This document shows positions 17,069 through 25,440 of a stretch of DNA of 64,000 nucleotides, piece after piece; the first letter of the stretch is position 1; each line of letters opens with the position of its first letter. The DNA comes from Oscillospiraceae bacterium (lineage in GTDB: Bacteria > Bacillota > Clostridia > Oscillospirales > Oscillospiraceae). Location: assembly GCA_022799035.1 (NCBI GenBank), contig JAAWNQ010000001.1:115559-179558 (forward strand), read 5' to 3'. Both the position numbers and the translations under genes were made by a program. The notes under the pieces were generated by a model, which worked only from the letters and a program-made list of their open reading frames with translations, did not search any database and had not been told where the DNA came from.

Positions 17069-18304
17069 TTACTCCGCGATGATCTTCTTCAGCTTGGCGA
17101 ACCGGGGCAGGGAGTTCTCCTTGGGGCCGTCGGCCTCGCCCTGGATCAGGGGCAGGACGTAGTCGATGAAGGGCTTTTCGATACCGTTGCCGGCTTCGTT
17201 GATCCACTCACGGGGAACCTTCTTCTCGAAGTTAGCCACAATGTCCAAGGGCTCCAGGGAGGTCTCGCACTTGTAGCCGCCCTCCCGGGTGCACTTGAAG
17301 GCCACCATCTTGTCGGTGATACCGGATACGGCGGCCTCCACGGCCTTGGAGCCGGCCAGCCAAGCCTCCTCAATGTCGGTCTTGGAGCCCACATGGGAGC
17401 CGCAGCGCTGGAGCAGGCTCAGCTCAATGCCACGGACCTTGGCACCGGTGGCATTCTTAACGGTCTCGGCCAGCAGGGCTGCCAGACCACCCAACTGGGC
17501 ATGACCGAAGCCGTCAGTAGCAGAGGTCTTGGCCTCGGAGACGAAGGTGCCGTCAGCGTAGTGAATACCCTCAGACACGGCCACCAGGCACTTACCGGTC
17601 TTGTCATAGATGGCCTTCACATCGGCTAGGAACTTGTCCATGTCAAAGTCCACCTCGGGGAGGTAGACCAGGTCGGGACCACAGCCGGTGAGGGAAGCCA
17701 GGGCGGCGGAGCCGGCCAGCCAGCCGGCGTGGCGGCCCATGATCTCCACCACAGTGATCATCCCGGTATCGTAGACATGAGCATCCTGCCAAACCTCGGC
17801 GCAGGAGGTGGCGATATACTTGGCGGCGGAGGCAAAGCCGGGGCAGTGGTCGGTGCCGTTCAGGTCGTTGTCGATGGTCTTGGGCACACCCATGACCCGG
17901 CACTCATAGCCCACCTTCTGCATATACTTGCTAATCTTGTTGCAGGTGTCCATGGAGTCGTTGCCGCCATTATAGAAGAAATAGCGGACATTATGTTTTT
18001 TGAAGACCTCCAGGATACGCTTGTAATCGGTATCGTCCTTGTCCGGGTCAGCCAGCTTATAGCGGCAGGAGCCCAGGGCGGAGGAGGGGGTATACTTCAT
18101 AATGTCCAGCTCGGCGGGGTCCTCCTTGGACATATCGTACAGCTTGTCCTCCAGCACACCCTTGATCCCGTGGGCGGCGCCCAGAACCTGAGTGATGCAG
18201 TCCGCCTTCAGGGCGGTCTGAATAACCCCCTGGGCGCTGGCGTTGATGACGGCGGTAGGGCCGCCGGACTGGCCGATGATACAGGCTCCGCGAAGTTCAC
18301 TCAT
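17069..18304 (-). CDS. pfp: Phosphofructokinase, probably pyrophosphate-dependent
   Basis: Reversible fructose-6-phosphate 1-phosphotransferase. The diagnostic residues are GGNDS at 113-117 (Asp at 116 in place of Gly) and PKTIDND (Lys in place of Gly), both characteristic of the pyrophosphate-using group. Also present are IIGQSGGPTAVINAS at the N-terminus and EIMGRHAGWLAGSAAL. 411 residues, the usual length for the clostridial PPi enzyme. It is encoded opposite pfkA, which carries the ATP-type residues, and diverges from fba. The start ATG has a GGAGGAAT site. Cofactor use is inferred from motifs, not shown. Confidence 0.9.
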   Translation of the reverse strand: MSELRGACIIGQSGGPTAVINASAQGVIQTALKADCITQVLGAAHGIKGVLEDKLYDMSKEDPAELDIMKYTPSSALGSCRYKLADPDKDDTDYKRILEVFKKHNVRYFFYNGGNDSMDTCNKISKYMQKVGYECRVMGVPKTIDNDLNGTDHCPGFASAAKYIATSCAEVWQDAHVYDTGMITVVEIMGRHAGWLAGSAALASLTGCGPDLVYLPEVDFDMDKFLADVKAIYDKTGKCLVAVSEGIHYADGTFVSEAKTSATDGFGHAQLGGLAALLAETVKNATGAKVRGIELSLLQRCGSHVGSKTDIEEAWLAGSKAVEAAVSGITDKMVAFKCTREGGYKCETSLEPLDIVANFEKKVPREWINEAGNGIEKPFIDYVLPLIQGEADGPKENSLPRFAKLKKIIAE

Positions 18305-18378
18305 AAATGATTCCTCCTATTTTATATTCATGCATTGGAATAGTGAAACAATAAAAGGGCCATCTTTTCACATATAAT

Positions 18379-18407
18379 ATAATAGCATATCCTCTTGCAT
18401 TTTTCAA
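18379..18407 (-). promoter_or_regulatory. Promoter of pfp
   Basis: On the minus strand TTGAAA (18402-18407), 17 bases, TATTAT (18379-18384). Its -35 box lies inside the spacer of the fba promoter. Confidence 0.6.
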
Positions 18408-18423
18408 CCATTGCTGTTAAAAT
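18395..18423 (+). promoter_or_regulatory. Promoter of fba
   Basis: TTGCAT (18395-18400), 17 bases, TAAAAT (18418-18423). It lies 36 bases upstream of the fba start and overlaps the divergent pfp promoter. Confidence 0.7.
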
Positions 18424-18458
18424 GTAGACACCACAAAATGAAAAGGAGCTGAACTACC

Positions 18459-19427
18459 ATGCCTCTGGTCACAACAACGGAAATGTTCAAAAAGGCATAC
18501 GAGGGCGGATATGCCATCGGTGCTTTCAATGTCAACAACATGGAGATCGTGCAGGGTATCACGGAAGCCGCCCGGGATCTGAACGCCCCTCTGATCCTCC
18601 AGGTCTCCAAGGGCGCCCGGGCTTATGCCAACCACACCTATCTGGTGAAGCTGGTGGAGGCCGCCGCCATTGAATGCCCCAACATTCCCATTGCCCTTCA
18701 TCTGGATCACGGCCCTGACTTTGAGACCTGCAAGAGCTGTATCGACGGCGGCTTTACCTCCGTTATGATCGATTTGTCCTCCAAATCCTTTGAGGAGAAC
18801 ATCGAGGGCACTAAGAAGGTGGTGGAGTATGCCCATGACCACGGTGTGGTGGTGGAAGCCGAGTTGGGCACTCTGGCCGGCGTGGAGGATGATGTAAAGG
18901 TCTCCGCTGAGGATTCCTCTTACACCCGTCCCGAGGAGGTGGAGGAGTTCGTAGCCAAGACCGGCTGTGACTCTCTGGCTATCGCTATCGGCACCAGCCA
19001 CGGCGCCTACAAGTTCACCGCCGACCAGTGCACCCGGAACGAGAAGGGGATTCTGGTCCCGCCCCCGCTCCGCTTCGATGTGCTGGAGGAGGTCTCCAAG
19101 CGTCTGCCCGGTTTCCCCATTGTCCTCCACGGTTCCTCCAGCGTACCCCAGGACTATGTGAAGATGATCAATGACAATGGCGGAAAGATGCCTGACGCTG
19201 TGGGTATCCCCGAGGAGCAGCTTCGGAAGGCCGCCAGTCTTTCGGTGTGCAAGATCAACATTGACTCCGACCTGCGGCTGGCCATGACCGGCACCATTCG
19301 TCAGTTCTTCAACGAGCATCCTGACAAGTTTGACCCCCGCGAGTACCTGAAGCCCGCCCGGGCCAACATCAAGGAATTGGTCAAGCACAAGATCACCGAC
19401 GTGCTGGGCTGCGACGGCAAGGCTTGA
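18459..19427 (+). CDS. fba: Fructose-bisphosphate aldolase, class II
   Basis: Zinc-dependent aldolase splitting fructose-1,6-bisphosphate into triose phosphates. The first metal site HLDHG is at 81-85 (H81, D83, H84). VEAELGTLAGVED (Glu-rich region) and the GTSHGAYKF and LHGSSSVP loops hold further zinc and phosphate ligands. KINIDSDLRLA is near the end. 322 residues, typical of the class IIB group in Firmicutes. The start follows AAAGGAG. Divergent from pfp, it completes a local glycolytic set with pfkA. Confidence 0.96.
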   Translation: MPLVTTTEMFKKAYEGGYAIGAFNVNNMEIVQGITEAARDLNAPLILQVSKGARAYANHTYLVKLVEAAAIECPNIPIALHLDHGPDFETCKSCIDGGFTSVMIDLSSKSFEENIEGTKKVVEYAHDHGVVVEAELGTLAGVEDDVKVSAEDSSYTRPEEVEEFVAKTGCDSLAIAIGTSHGAYKFTADQCTRNEKGILVPPPLRFDVLEEVSKRLPGFPIVLHGSSSVPQDYVKMINDNGGKMPDAVGIPEEQLRKAASLSVCKINIDSDLRLAMTGTIRQFFNEHPDKFDPREYLKPARANIKELVKHKITDVLGCDGKA

Positions 19428-19438
19428 TTTTAAATCAA

Positions 19439-19470
19439 AAGTACCCCAGCGGTTATCCGCTGGGGTACTT
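19439..19470. terminator. Strong hairpin after fba, probable terminator
   Basis: A 14-bp perfect stem (19439-19452 with 19457-19470) around TTAT. The T-tract on the plus strand is short, so termination may be partial with read-through into the GNAT gene at 19492. Confidence 0.65.
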
Positions 19471-19491
19471 AAAATATTGACGGAGAAATAA

Positions 19492-20043
19492 ATGAAATAC
19501 TATAAGGAAATTCTGCTGAAAAACGGCGCTAAATGTATACTCCGAAGCGCTGAGGGTTCGGATGCGGAAGGGGTTTATGAAAATTTTATGCAGACCCATG
19601 GGGAGACGGAGTTCCTGTTGAGCTACCCGGATGAGAACAGCTTTGATATTCCGCAGGAGGAACAGTTCCTGACGAAGATGGCGATGGGGGAGCGGGAGGC
19701 GGAGATCTGCGCTGTTTTGGAAGGTCGGATCGTTGGGACGGCTGGGATCGAAGCAGTGGGGGCAAAGGATAAAGTGAGGCACAGGGCCAGTTTTGGTATC
19801 AGCGTGGAGAAGGCAAGCTGGGGGCTGGGGATCGGCAGAGCTTTGACCCAGGCCTGTATTGAGTGCGCCCGGGTCGCTGGGTACTCCCAGCTTGAGTTAA
19901 ACGTAGTCAGCGCGAACGAGACCGCTGTCTCCCTATACAAAAGCGCTGGATTTGTGGAGTATGGGAGAAATCCCAAAGGGTTTCGGACCCGGAGCGGACA
20001 ATGGCAGGAACTGGTTTTGATGCGGATGGATCTTTCCCAATAA
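19492..20043 (+). CDS. GNAT family N-acetyltransferase
   Basis: 183 residues. The acetyl-CoA region SWGLGIGRALTQACIE lies at about residues 108-123. The strand-helix pair ELNVVSANETAVSLYKSAGFVEYGR at about 135-159 is the classical GNAT C-terminal motif with the catalytic-region Asn and Tyr. The substrate is unknown; the RimI/RimJ-like shape allows protein or small-molecule acetylation. It lies between two hairpins, with no clear promoter of its own, so it is probably read through from fba. Confidence 0.85.
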   Translation: MKYYKEILLKNGAKCILRSAEGSDAEGVYENFMQTHGETEFLLSYPDENSFDIPQEEQFLTKMAMGEREAEICAVLEGRIVGTAGIEAVGAKDKVRHRASFGISVEKASWGLGIGRALTQACIECARVAGYSQLELNVVSANETAVSLYKSAGFVEYGRNPKGFRTRSGQWQELVLMRMDLSQ

Positions 20044-20080
20044 AAGAGCGTGCTGCATAGGTGTGCAGCACGCTCTTTTA
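20041..20080. terminator. Bidirectional terminator between GNAT and ltaE
   Basis: A 17-bp perfect stem (20041-20057 with 20064-20080) whose outer pairs are A-T runs on both sides. It serves both converging genes. Confidence 0.9.
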
Positions 20081-20081
20081 G

Positions 20082-21110
20082 TTAAGTCAGATCCTTGATA
20101 GCCTTCAACAGCCCGTCCGCACTGGCGAGCGGAGTGGCGAAGGAGGTGACGAAGCGGATCACTGTATGCCCCTCGTCCGCCTTTCCCCAGACCTCGTAGG
20201 TGCAGATCTTCTCCAGCTCGGGGAGAAGGGCATTGGGGACTATAGGGAATATCTGGTTGGTTGGGGAGTCCACCATCATGGGGATGCCCAGATTTTTGAG
20301 CCCCCCCTGGAGATACTGGGCCACCTCCACCGCGTTCCGGGCGATCTTGAAATAGAGACCGTCCTGCAGGAGGGCCTGGAACTGAACGCCCAGGAGCCAG
20401 CCCTTCGCCAATACGGCGCCCCGTTGCTTCTTCATGCGGAAGAATTCTCCCTGGAGGGTGGAGTCGGTGATGACCAGCGCCTCGCCCATCATGGCCCCAT
20501 TTTTGGTGCCGCCGATGTAAAAGGCGTCGGTGAGCTGGGCGATATCGGCCAGGGTCAGGTCGTTGACCTTGCTTGCCAGGGCGCAGCCTAGTCTGGCGCC
20601 GTCCAGGAAAAGGAGAAGTCCGTGGTGGCGGCAGAAGAGGGAGAGCTCTGTAAGCTCGGCTTTGGTATAGACTCCGCCGGTCTCCGTGGCGTTGGAGATA
20701 TAGACCAGCCGGGGCTTGGTCAGGTGAACGTCCTCACACTCCTCCAGAACGGGGAGAATAGCGGCGGGGGAGAGCTTACCGTTGGCAGGGGTCCGGATAG
20801 GGAGGATCTTGTGCCCGGTGGCCTCCACCGCTCCCGATTCGTGACCGTTGATATGGCCCGAGGCGGGGGAGATCACGCTCTCCCAGGGACGGAGAAAGGC
20901 GGCGATGGCGGTAAAATTGGTCTGGGTTCCACCGATCATAAACTCCACCGCGGCTTGGGGAGCGTGACACAGGCTGCGGATCAGGTCGGCGCACTCCTTG
21001 CAGTAATCATCCCCGCCGTAGCCGATCACGCTTTCGCTGTTGACAGTTGCCAGGGCCTCCAGCACGGCGGGATGGCAGCCCACTGAATAGTCGTTTCGGA
21101 AGTGATACAT
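20082..21110 (-). CDS. ltaE: Low-specificity L-threonine aldolase (beta-eliminating lyase family)
   Basis: PLP enzyme cleaving L-threonine/allo-threonine to glycine and acetaldehyde. It opens with MYHFRNDYSVGCHPAVLEAL. The Schiff-base lysine lies in the YIGGTKNGAMMGEA segment. LFLDGARLGCAL holds the PLP-binding Asp. 342 residues, normal. The start has GGGGAAG upstream. It sits 16 bases after the glnS stop on the same strand, so the two are probably cotranscribed. Aminotransferase-like paralogs are the main alternative. Confidence 0.9.
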   Translation of the reverse strand: MYHFRNDYSVGCHPAVLEALATVNSESVIGYGGDDYCKECADLIRSLCHAPQAAVEFMIGGTQTNFTAIAAFLRPWESVISPASGHINGHESGAVEATGHKILPIRTPANGKLSPAAILPVLEECEDVHLTKPRLVYISNATETGGVYTKAELTELSLFCRHHGLLLFLDGARLGCALASKVNDLTLADIAQLTDAFYIGGTKNGAMMGEALVITDSTLQGEFFRMKKQRGAVLAKGWLLGVQFQALLQDGLYFKIARNAVEVAQYLQGGLKNLGIPMMVDSPTNQIFPIVPNALLPELEKICTYEVWGKADEGHTVIRFVTSFATPLASADGLLKAIKDLT

Positions 21111-21126
21111 GAAAACTTCCCCTTTG

Positions 21127-22812
21127 TCAGATTTTAAAGCTGTCCTTCAGGCTTACCGCCCGGTTGAATACCAGGTGTCCGGGGGCGGAATCCTTGCTGT
21201 CGGCGCAGAAGTAGCCCTGACGCATAAACTGGAACCGCTCCTCAGGCTTGGGCTCGGACAAGCTGGCCTCTACCTTGCATCCGGTAAGGATCTCCAGAGA
21301 GTTAGGATTTAAGCACTCCAGGAAATCCTTGTCCCCGGCGTCGGGAGCCTCGTCGGAGAAAAGGTTATCGTAGAGACGCACCTCGGCATCCAGGGCGGTG
21401 GCGGCATCCACCCAATGAAGGGTGGCCCCCTTGACCTTCCGCCCGTCGGCGGGGTCGCCCCCTCTGCTGTCGGGATCATAGGTGGCCAGGATTTCGGTCA
21501 CATTGCCCTTGTCATCCTTCACGCAGCCGGTGCAGGTGATAAGGTAGGCCCCCTTCAGCCGGCACTCGGGGCCGCCAGGATAGAGCCGCTTATACTTGGG
21601 CACAGGTTCCTCTAGGAAATCCTCGGCCTCCACCCAGAGATTCCGGGAGAAGGTGACACCGCGGGTACCGGCGCTTTCATCCCCAGGGATATTCTCCACC
21701 TCAAAGGTCTCGGACTGGCCCTCGGGGTAGTTGGTGATGGTGAGCTTGATGGGCCGCAGGACCGCCATGACCCGATTGGCGGTACGGTTCAGGTCCTCTC
21801 GCAGGCAGTGCTCCAGGAAGCCGAACTCCACGGTTGAGGCGGCCTTGGTCACACCGTTACGTTCGGAGAAATCCCGGATGGCGGCAGGGGTGTATCCCCG
21901 CCGGCGGAGACCGCATAGGGTAGGCATACGGGGGTCGTCCCAGCCGGAGACCCGGCCCTCCTCCACCAACTGGCGGAGCTTCCGCTTGCTCATGACGGTA
22001 TAGTTGATCCCCAATCTGGCAAATTCGATCTGACGGGGCTTGTGGTAGGGGATGGATACGTGCTCCGCTACCCAGTCATAGAGGGGGCGGTGATCCTCAA
22101 ACTCCAGGGAGCATAGAGAGTGGGTGATCCCCTCTAGGGCATCCTCGATGGGGTGGGCAAAATCATACATGGGATAGATACACCATTTGTTTCCCTGGCG
22201 GTGATGGTGGGCATGGTTGATCCGGTAGATCACCGGGTCCCGCATATTGAAGTTTCCGCTGGCCAGGTCAATTTTGGCCCGGAGAGTCATCGCCCCATTG
22301 GGAAACTCTCCCGCCTTCATCCGCGCAAAGAGGTCCAGAGACTCCTCAATAGGCCGGTCCCGGTAGGGGGAGGTGGCAGGGATCCCCACATCTCCCCGGT
22401 GGGCTTTGAACTCCTCGGGGGACAGCTCGCAGACATAGGCCAGCCCCTTCTTGATCAGTTCCACGGCGTACTCATACATCTTATCAAAATAATCTGAAGC
22501 ATAGAAGAACCGGTCGCCCCAGTCAAAGCCCAGCCAGTGGATATCCTCCTGAATGGCTTCCACAAACTCCACATCCTCCTTGGAGGGGTTGGTGTCATCC
22601 ATCCGCAGGTTGCAGATACCACCGTACTTTTCAGCGGTGCCAAAATCAATAATAAGGGCTTTACAGTGGCCGATGTGAAGGTAGCCGTTAGGCTCGGGAG
22701 GGAAACGGGTGTGAACCTGCATCCCTGCGTATTGTCCGCCCTCGGCAATATCCTCGTCAATAAAATCATGGATGAAGTTTTTACCCATGACAGGCTTCAT
22801 TTCTTCCGGCAT
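21127..22812 (-). CDS. glnS: Glutamine--tRNA ligase
   Basis: Charges tRNA-Gln directly with glutamine. Class I motif HIGH is at 46-49 within PPEPNGYLHIGHCK. The KMSKS-equivalent VMSKRKL lies at about 268-274. LRMDDTNPSKED and GLRRRGYTPAAI are GlnRS signatures. The C-terminal half is the beta-barrel anticodon-binding domain. 561 residues, normal. Many Firmicutes lack GlnRS and use GatCAB instead; its presence fits several clostridial lineages. The start has AAAGGAG. Confidence 0.95.
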   Translation of the reverse strand: MPEEMKPVMGKNFIHDFIDEDIAEGGQYAGMQVHTRFPPEPNGYLHIGHCKALIIDFGTAEKYGGICNLRMDDTNPSKEDVEFVEAIQEDIHWLGFDWGDRFFYASDYFDKMYEYAVELIKKGLAYVCELSPEEFKAHRGDVGIPATSPYRDRPIEESLDLFARMKAGEFPNGAMTLRAKIDLASGNFNMRDPVIYRINHAHHHRQGNKWCIYPMYDFAHPIEDALEGITHSLCSLEFEDHRPLYDWVAEHVSIPYHKPRQIEFARLGINYTVMSKRKLRQLVEEGRVSGWDDPRMPTLCGLRRRGYTPAAIRDFSERNGVTKAASTVEFGFLEHCLREDLNRTANRVMAVLRPIKLTITNYPEGQSETFEVENIPGDESAGTRGVTFSRNLWVEAEDFLEEPVPKYKRLYPGGPECRLKGAYLITCTGCVKDDKGNVTEILATYDPDSRGGDPADGRKVKGATLHWVDAATALDAEVRLYDNLFSDEAPDAGDKDFLECLNPNSLEILTGCKVEASLSEPKPEERFQFMRQGYFCADSKDSAPGHLVFNRAVSLKDSFKI

Positions 22813-22845
22813 GGTTGCACGCTCCTTTTCTCTTCGTTACGGTAT

Positions 22846-22874
22846 ATTTTACCCTCTATCCCTTGAAAATGCAA
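22846..22874 (-). promoter_or_regulatory. Promoter of glnS-ltaE
   Basis: On the minus strand TTGCAT (22869-22874), 17 bases, TAAAAT (22846-22851). It lies 34 bases upstream of glnS. I see no T-box features in the short leader. Confidence 0.7.
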
Positions 22875-22877
22875 TCC

Positions 22878-23231
22878 TTATTTCTGGAGTCGGGCCGCCC
22901 AATCTGCCTCTTTGAATCCAAAGAAGGCGAAATCCTCACCCACCAGAATGGGACGTTTTACCAGCATTCCGTCGGAGGACAGGAGGGTGAACTGCTCCTC
23001 CTCACTCATAGTGGGCAGTTTATCCTTCAATTCCAGAGCCTTGTACTGAAGACCGCTGGTATTGAACAGCCGCCGGAGAGGAAGACCGCTCAGGGCGTGC
23101 CAAGAACGCAGTTCCTCCTCGGTGGGATTCTGGATCTTGATATCCCGGAACTCATAAGGTATCCCTTGGGTATCCAGCCAGGCCTTGGCTTTCTGACAGG
23201 TGGAGCATCTGGGATAGCAGACAAACAGCAT
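22878..23231 (-). CDS. ArsC/Spx family thioredoxin-fold protein
   Basis: 117 residues. MLFVCYPRCSTCQKAKAWL carries a CxxC pair (C9 and C12) in the position used by Spx, MgsR and ArsC-like proteins. RDIKIQNPTEEEL and the closing KRPILVGEDFAFFGFKEADW are typical of the YffB/Spx/MgsR subgroup. It could be a redox-sensing RNA-polymerase-binding protein or a reductase; the sequence alone does not decide. I set the start at the ATG (23229-23231 complement) with a GGGAGG site 8 bases before it, not at the far upstream frame start. It has its own promoter. Confidence 0.88.
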   Translation of the reverse strand: MLFVCYPRCSTCQKAKAWLDTQGIPYEFRDIKIQNPTEEELRSWHALSGLPLRRLFNTSGLQYKALELKDKLPTMSEEEQFTLLSSDGMLVKRPILVGEDFAFFGFKEADWAARLQK

Positions 23232-23268
23232 AGGATGATTCCTCCCATTTTCTAAAAAATCTGTGTTT

Positions 23269-23297
23269 ATCTTACCACATCCAAGACCCCATGGCAA
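23269..23297 (-). promoter_or_regulatory. Promoter of the Spx/ArsC-like gene
   Basis: On the minus strand TTGCCA (23292-23297), 17 bases, TAAGAT (23269-23274). Confidence 0.6.
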
Positions 23298-23306
23298 GAA
23301 AACACA

Positions 23307-23335
23307 TTGTTTGTCCAAAATCTTTGTGTTATAAT
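23307..23335 (+). promoter_or_regulatory. Promoter of the methyltransferase leader
   Basis: TTGTTT (23307-23312), 17 bases, TATAAT (23330-23335). Transcription from about 23342 gives a leader of about 160 bases before the coding start. Confidence 0.7.
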
Positions 23336-23386
23336 CGGGATATGTTTCAGGAAAGGGGCAGTGAGATTGAAACGAATTAACCTCCC

Positions 23387-23459
23387 GGTACGGCTCCAGG
23401 ATTGACAGCAGGCTGTATCGGGAAAGAGAACAGTATGAGATGCTGTCAGGGGCCGTACC
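23387..23459 (+). promoter_or_regulatory. Structured 5' leader of unknown type
   Basis: GGTACGGCTCC (23387-23397) pairs with GGGGCCGTACC (23449-23459), with one G-U pair. Inside it TGACAGC (23403-23409) pairs perfectly with GCTGTCA (23442-23448), and a shorter CTGT/ACAG pairing lies in the 32-base apical part. There is no T-run after it, so it is not a simple terminator. It does not match a riboswitch class I can recall. Confidence 0.55.
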
Positions 23460-23502
23460 TTTCAAGATCGTTCTAACATGATTTTGGAAAGGGGCAGGGA
23501 TT

Positions 23503-24273
23503 ATGGATATACAGGAACTGAAAAGACTATGGATGGCAGAGGAGGAGCAGGCCCACATCCACGGCTGGGATTTTTCCCACATCAACGACCGCTACCAGGA
23601 GGAGGAAGATCTGCCCTGGGATTACAGGGAAATCGTCCGAACCTATCTTTGCGAAGAGGCGGAACTGCTTGATATTGATACCGGTGGTGGGGAGTTTTTG
23701 CTTTCCTTGAACCATCCTCACCACCACACCGCCGCTACAGAGGGCTATCCGCCCAATGTAGAATTGTGCCGAAAACTCCTTCTGCCGCTGGGGATCCGCT
23801 TTCGGGAGATGGCTGACCATTCCCGTATGCCCTTTAAGGATGGGGAGTTTGATCTGGTTATAAACCGGCACGGGGATTACTGTTCCTCGGAATTGTGGCG
23901 GATATTGAAGTCGGGCGGGATCTTTATCACTGAACAGGTGGGGGAGGACAACGACCGGGATCTGGTGGAGCTCCTGCTTCCCGGAACACCCAAGCCCTTT
24001 CCTGGTTGGAATCTGCAAACTCAGAGCAAGGCCCTTCAGGCCCAGGGGTTTCAGGTCTTGCGGGGTGAGGAATGCTTCCGACCCATCCGTTTTTATGATG
24101 TAGGGGCCTTGGTGTGGTTTGCCCGAATCATTGAATGGGAGTTTCCGGACTTTTCTGTTGAAGGCTGTTTTGACCGCCTGCTGGAGGCCCAACGTATTTT
24201 AGAGAACAAGGGCGTTATTGAAGGGCGCATCCACCGTTTTTTGATGGTGGCTCAAAAAGGACAAGGCGGTTGA
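23503..24273 (+). CDS. Class I SAM-dependent methyltransferase
   Basis: 256 residues. The nucleotide-binding loop LLDIDTGGGEFLLSL at about residues 52-66 is motif I. PPNVELCRKLL and the acidic strand DGEFDLVINRHGDY at about 113-126 are the later motifs, followed by LWRILKSGGIFITEQVG as the post-IV region. The substrate is unknown; a small molecule is as likely as RNA or protein. It is preceded by a long structured leader. The next transcription unit's -35 box overlaps its stop codon. Confidence 0.85.
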   Translation: MDIQELKRLWMAEEEQAHIHGWDFSHINDRYQEEEDLPWDYREIVRTYLCEEAELLDIDTGGGEFLLSLNHPHHHTAATEGYPPNVELCRKLLLPLGIRFREMADHSRMPFKDGEFDLVINRHGDYCSSELWRILKSGGIFITEQVGEDNDRDLVELLLPGTPKPFPGWNLQTQSKALQAQGFQVLRGEECFRPIRFYDVGALVWFARIIEWEFPDFSVEGCFDRLLEAQRILENKGVIEGRIHRFLMVAQKGQGG

Positions 24274-24298
24274 CAAACCAGGAAAGACATATTATAAT
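24270..24298 (+). promoter_or_regulatory. Strong sigma-A promoter of the T-box transcript
   Basis: Perfect TTGACA (24270-24275), 17 bases, perfect TATAAT (24293-24298). It overlaps the stop codon of the methyltransferase gene. Confidence 0.9.
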
Positions 24299-24304
24299 AC
24301 GCCA

Positions 24305-24573
24305 TACGGCAATGATGAGGATAAGTACTTTCTGTTTCTGCTGCATAGAGAGCCCCCGGCTTGGTGAAAGGGGGAGGGCGGAATTGAAAGGAATACCCCT
24401 CAGAGCCGCCGCCCGAACCACGCAATGCGCAGTAGGGTGAGCCGGGTACGCCCGTTACCGCGTTGTCGTGTGAATGCACGGCCTGAGGCCGCCTTTGCGA
24501 GAGGACGGCGAATCAGAGGTGGTACCGCGTTTCAAACGCCCTCTGTCCTAAAGGACAGAGGGCGTTTTTTCAG
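24305..24573 (+). ncRNA. T-box leader, tyrosine type
   Basis: The diagnostic GAGGTGGTACCGCG is at 24516-24529. It is followed by a 15-bp terminator hairpin (24534-24548 with 24553-24567) and a T-run. Upstream, AGAGAGCCCC (from about 24346) and TTGGTGAAAG resemble the stem I platform. GGAATACCCC contains TAC at 24394-24396 as the probable specifier codon, which is tyrosine and fits tyrS downstream. Uncharged tRNA-Tyr should bind and favour the antiterminator. The specifier position is read by eye and was not folded. Confidence 0.92.
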
Positions 24574-24594
24574 CATTGGAAAAGAGGGGACCAA

Positions 24595-25440
24595 ATGACA
24601 GTGGAGAGAAAGGGCGCACTATTTGTATTTCTTGCTGCCGTTCTATACAGTATTGGCGGACTCTGTATCAAGGTTATTCCCTGGCACAGCCTGTCCATCA
24701 ACAGCGGGCGGAATCTGGTGGCGATCCTGGTAGTGGGAGGATACCTGCTACTGAGAGGGCACAGGCTCCGGTGGAACCGATGGATCGCCTTAGGAGCGGT
24801 GAGCATCTGCGGAACCAACGTTTTGTTCACCATGGCAAATAAGATGACCACTGCCGCCAATGCCATTGTGCTTCAATTTACCGCTCCGATCTTCGTAATG
24901 CTGTTGTCCCTGGTATTCCTGGGCCGCAAGCCCCGAAAGCTGGATGTGATGGTTTGCGGGATAGTTCTTCTTGGGGTTCTCTGTTTCTTCGTGGAGAGCC
25001 TGGGAGGAGGGGGGATCACAGGGGATCTGGTTGCCCTGGGTTCCGGACTTTCCTATGCCGGAGTATTTATGCTCAACGATATGCCCCACGCCGATCCCAT
25101 CTCGTCAGTATTCTGGGGGGATGTGTGCAGTGCGGTGATCGGACTGCCCTTTCTGGTGCAGGAGACCGATTTTACCTTGATCCCAATGACCAGCTTAGTG
25201 ATTTTGGGGGCATTTCAGGTGGGTCTGGCCTACATTCTTATGTGTGAGGGGCTCAAGACTACCCCCGCCGTCACCGCTTCTCTTATCAGCGGCATTGAAC
25301 CTGTACTGAATCCCATTTTAGTGGCGGTATTCTACCATGAGACCATAGGGCCCCTCTCTTTGGCGGGCGCTCTGATCGTCGTATTGTCTATCATTATCTA
25401 TAATATTGTAAAGGAGCGTACAGAACATGACTATCTATGA
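24595..25440 (+). CDS. EamA/DMT family transporter under T-box control
   Basis: 281 residues with about ten hydrophobic membrane segments in two EamA repeats (repeat 1 about residues 5-135, repeat 2 about 145-275). The family exports or imports amino acids, metabolites and other small molecules. Here it is the first gene after a tyrosine-type T-box and overlaps tyrS by 14 bases, so it is expressed when charged tRNA-Tyr is low. That context suggests tyrosine or aromatic amino acid uptake, which is inference only. The start has AAGAGGGG. Confidence 0.9.
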   Translation: MTVERKGALFVFLAAVLYSIGGLCIKVIPWHSLSINSGRNLVAILVVGGYLLLRGHRLRWNRWIALGAVSICGTNVLFTMANKMTTAANAIVLQFTAPIFVMLLSLVFLGRKPRKLDVMVCGIVLLGVLCFFVESLGGGGITGDLVALGSGLSYAGVFMLNDMPHADPISSVFWGDVCSAVIGLPFLVQETDFTLIPMTSLVILGAFQVGLAYILMCEGLKTTPAVTASLISGIEPVLNPILVAVFYHETIGPLSLAGALIVVLSIIIYNIVKERTEHDYL

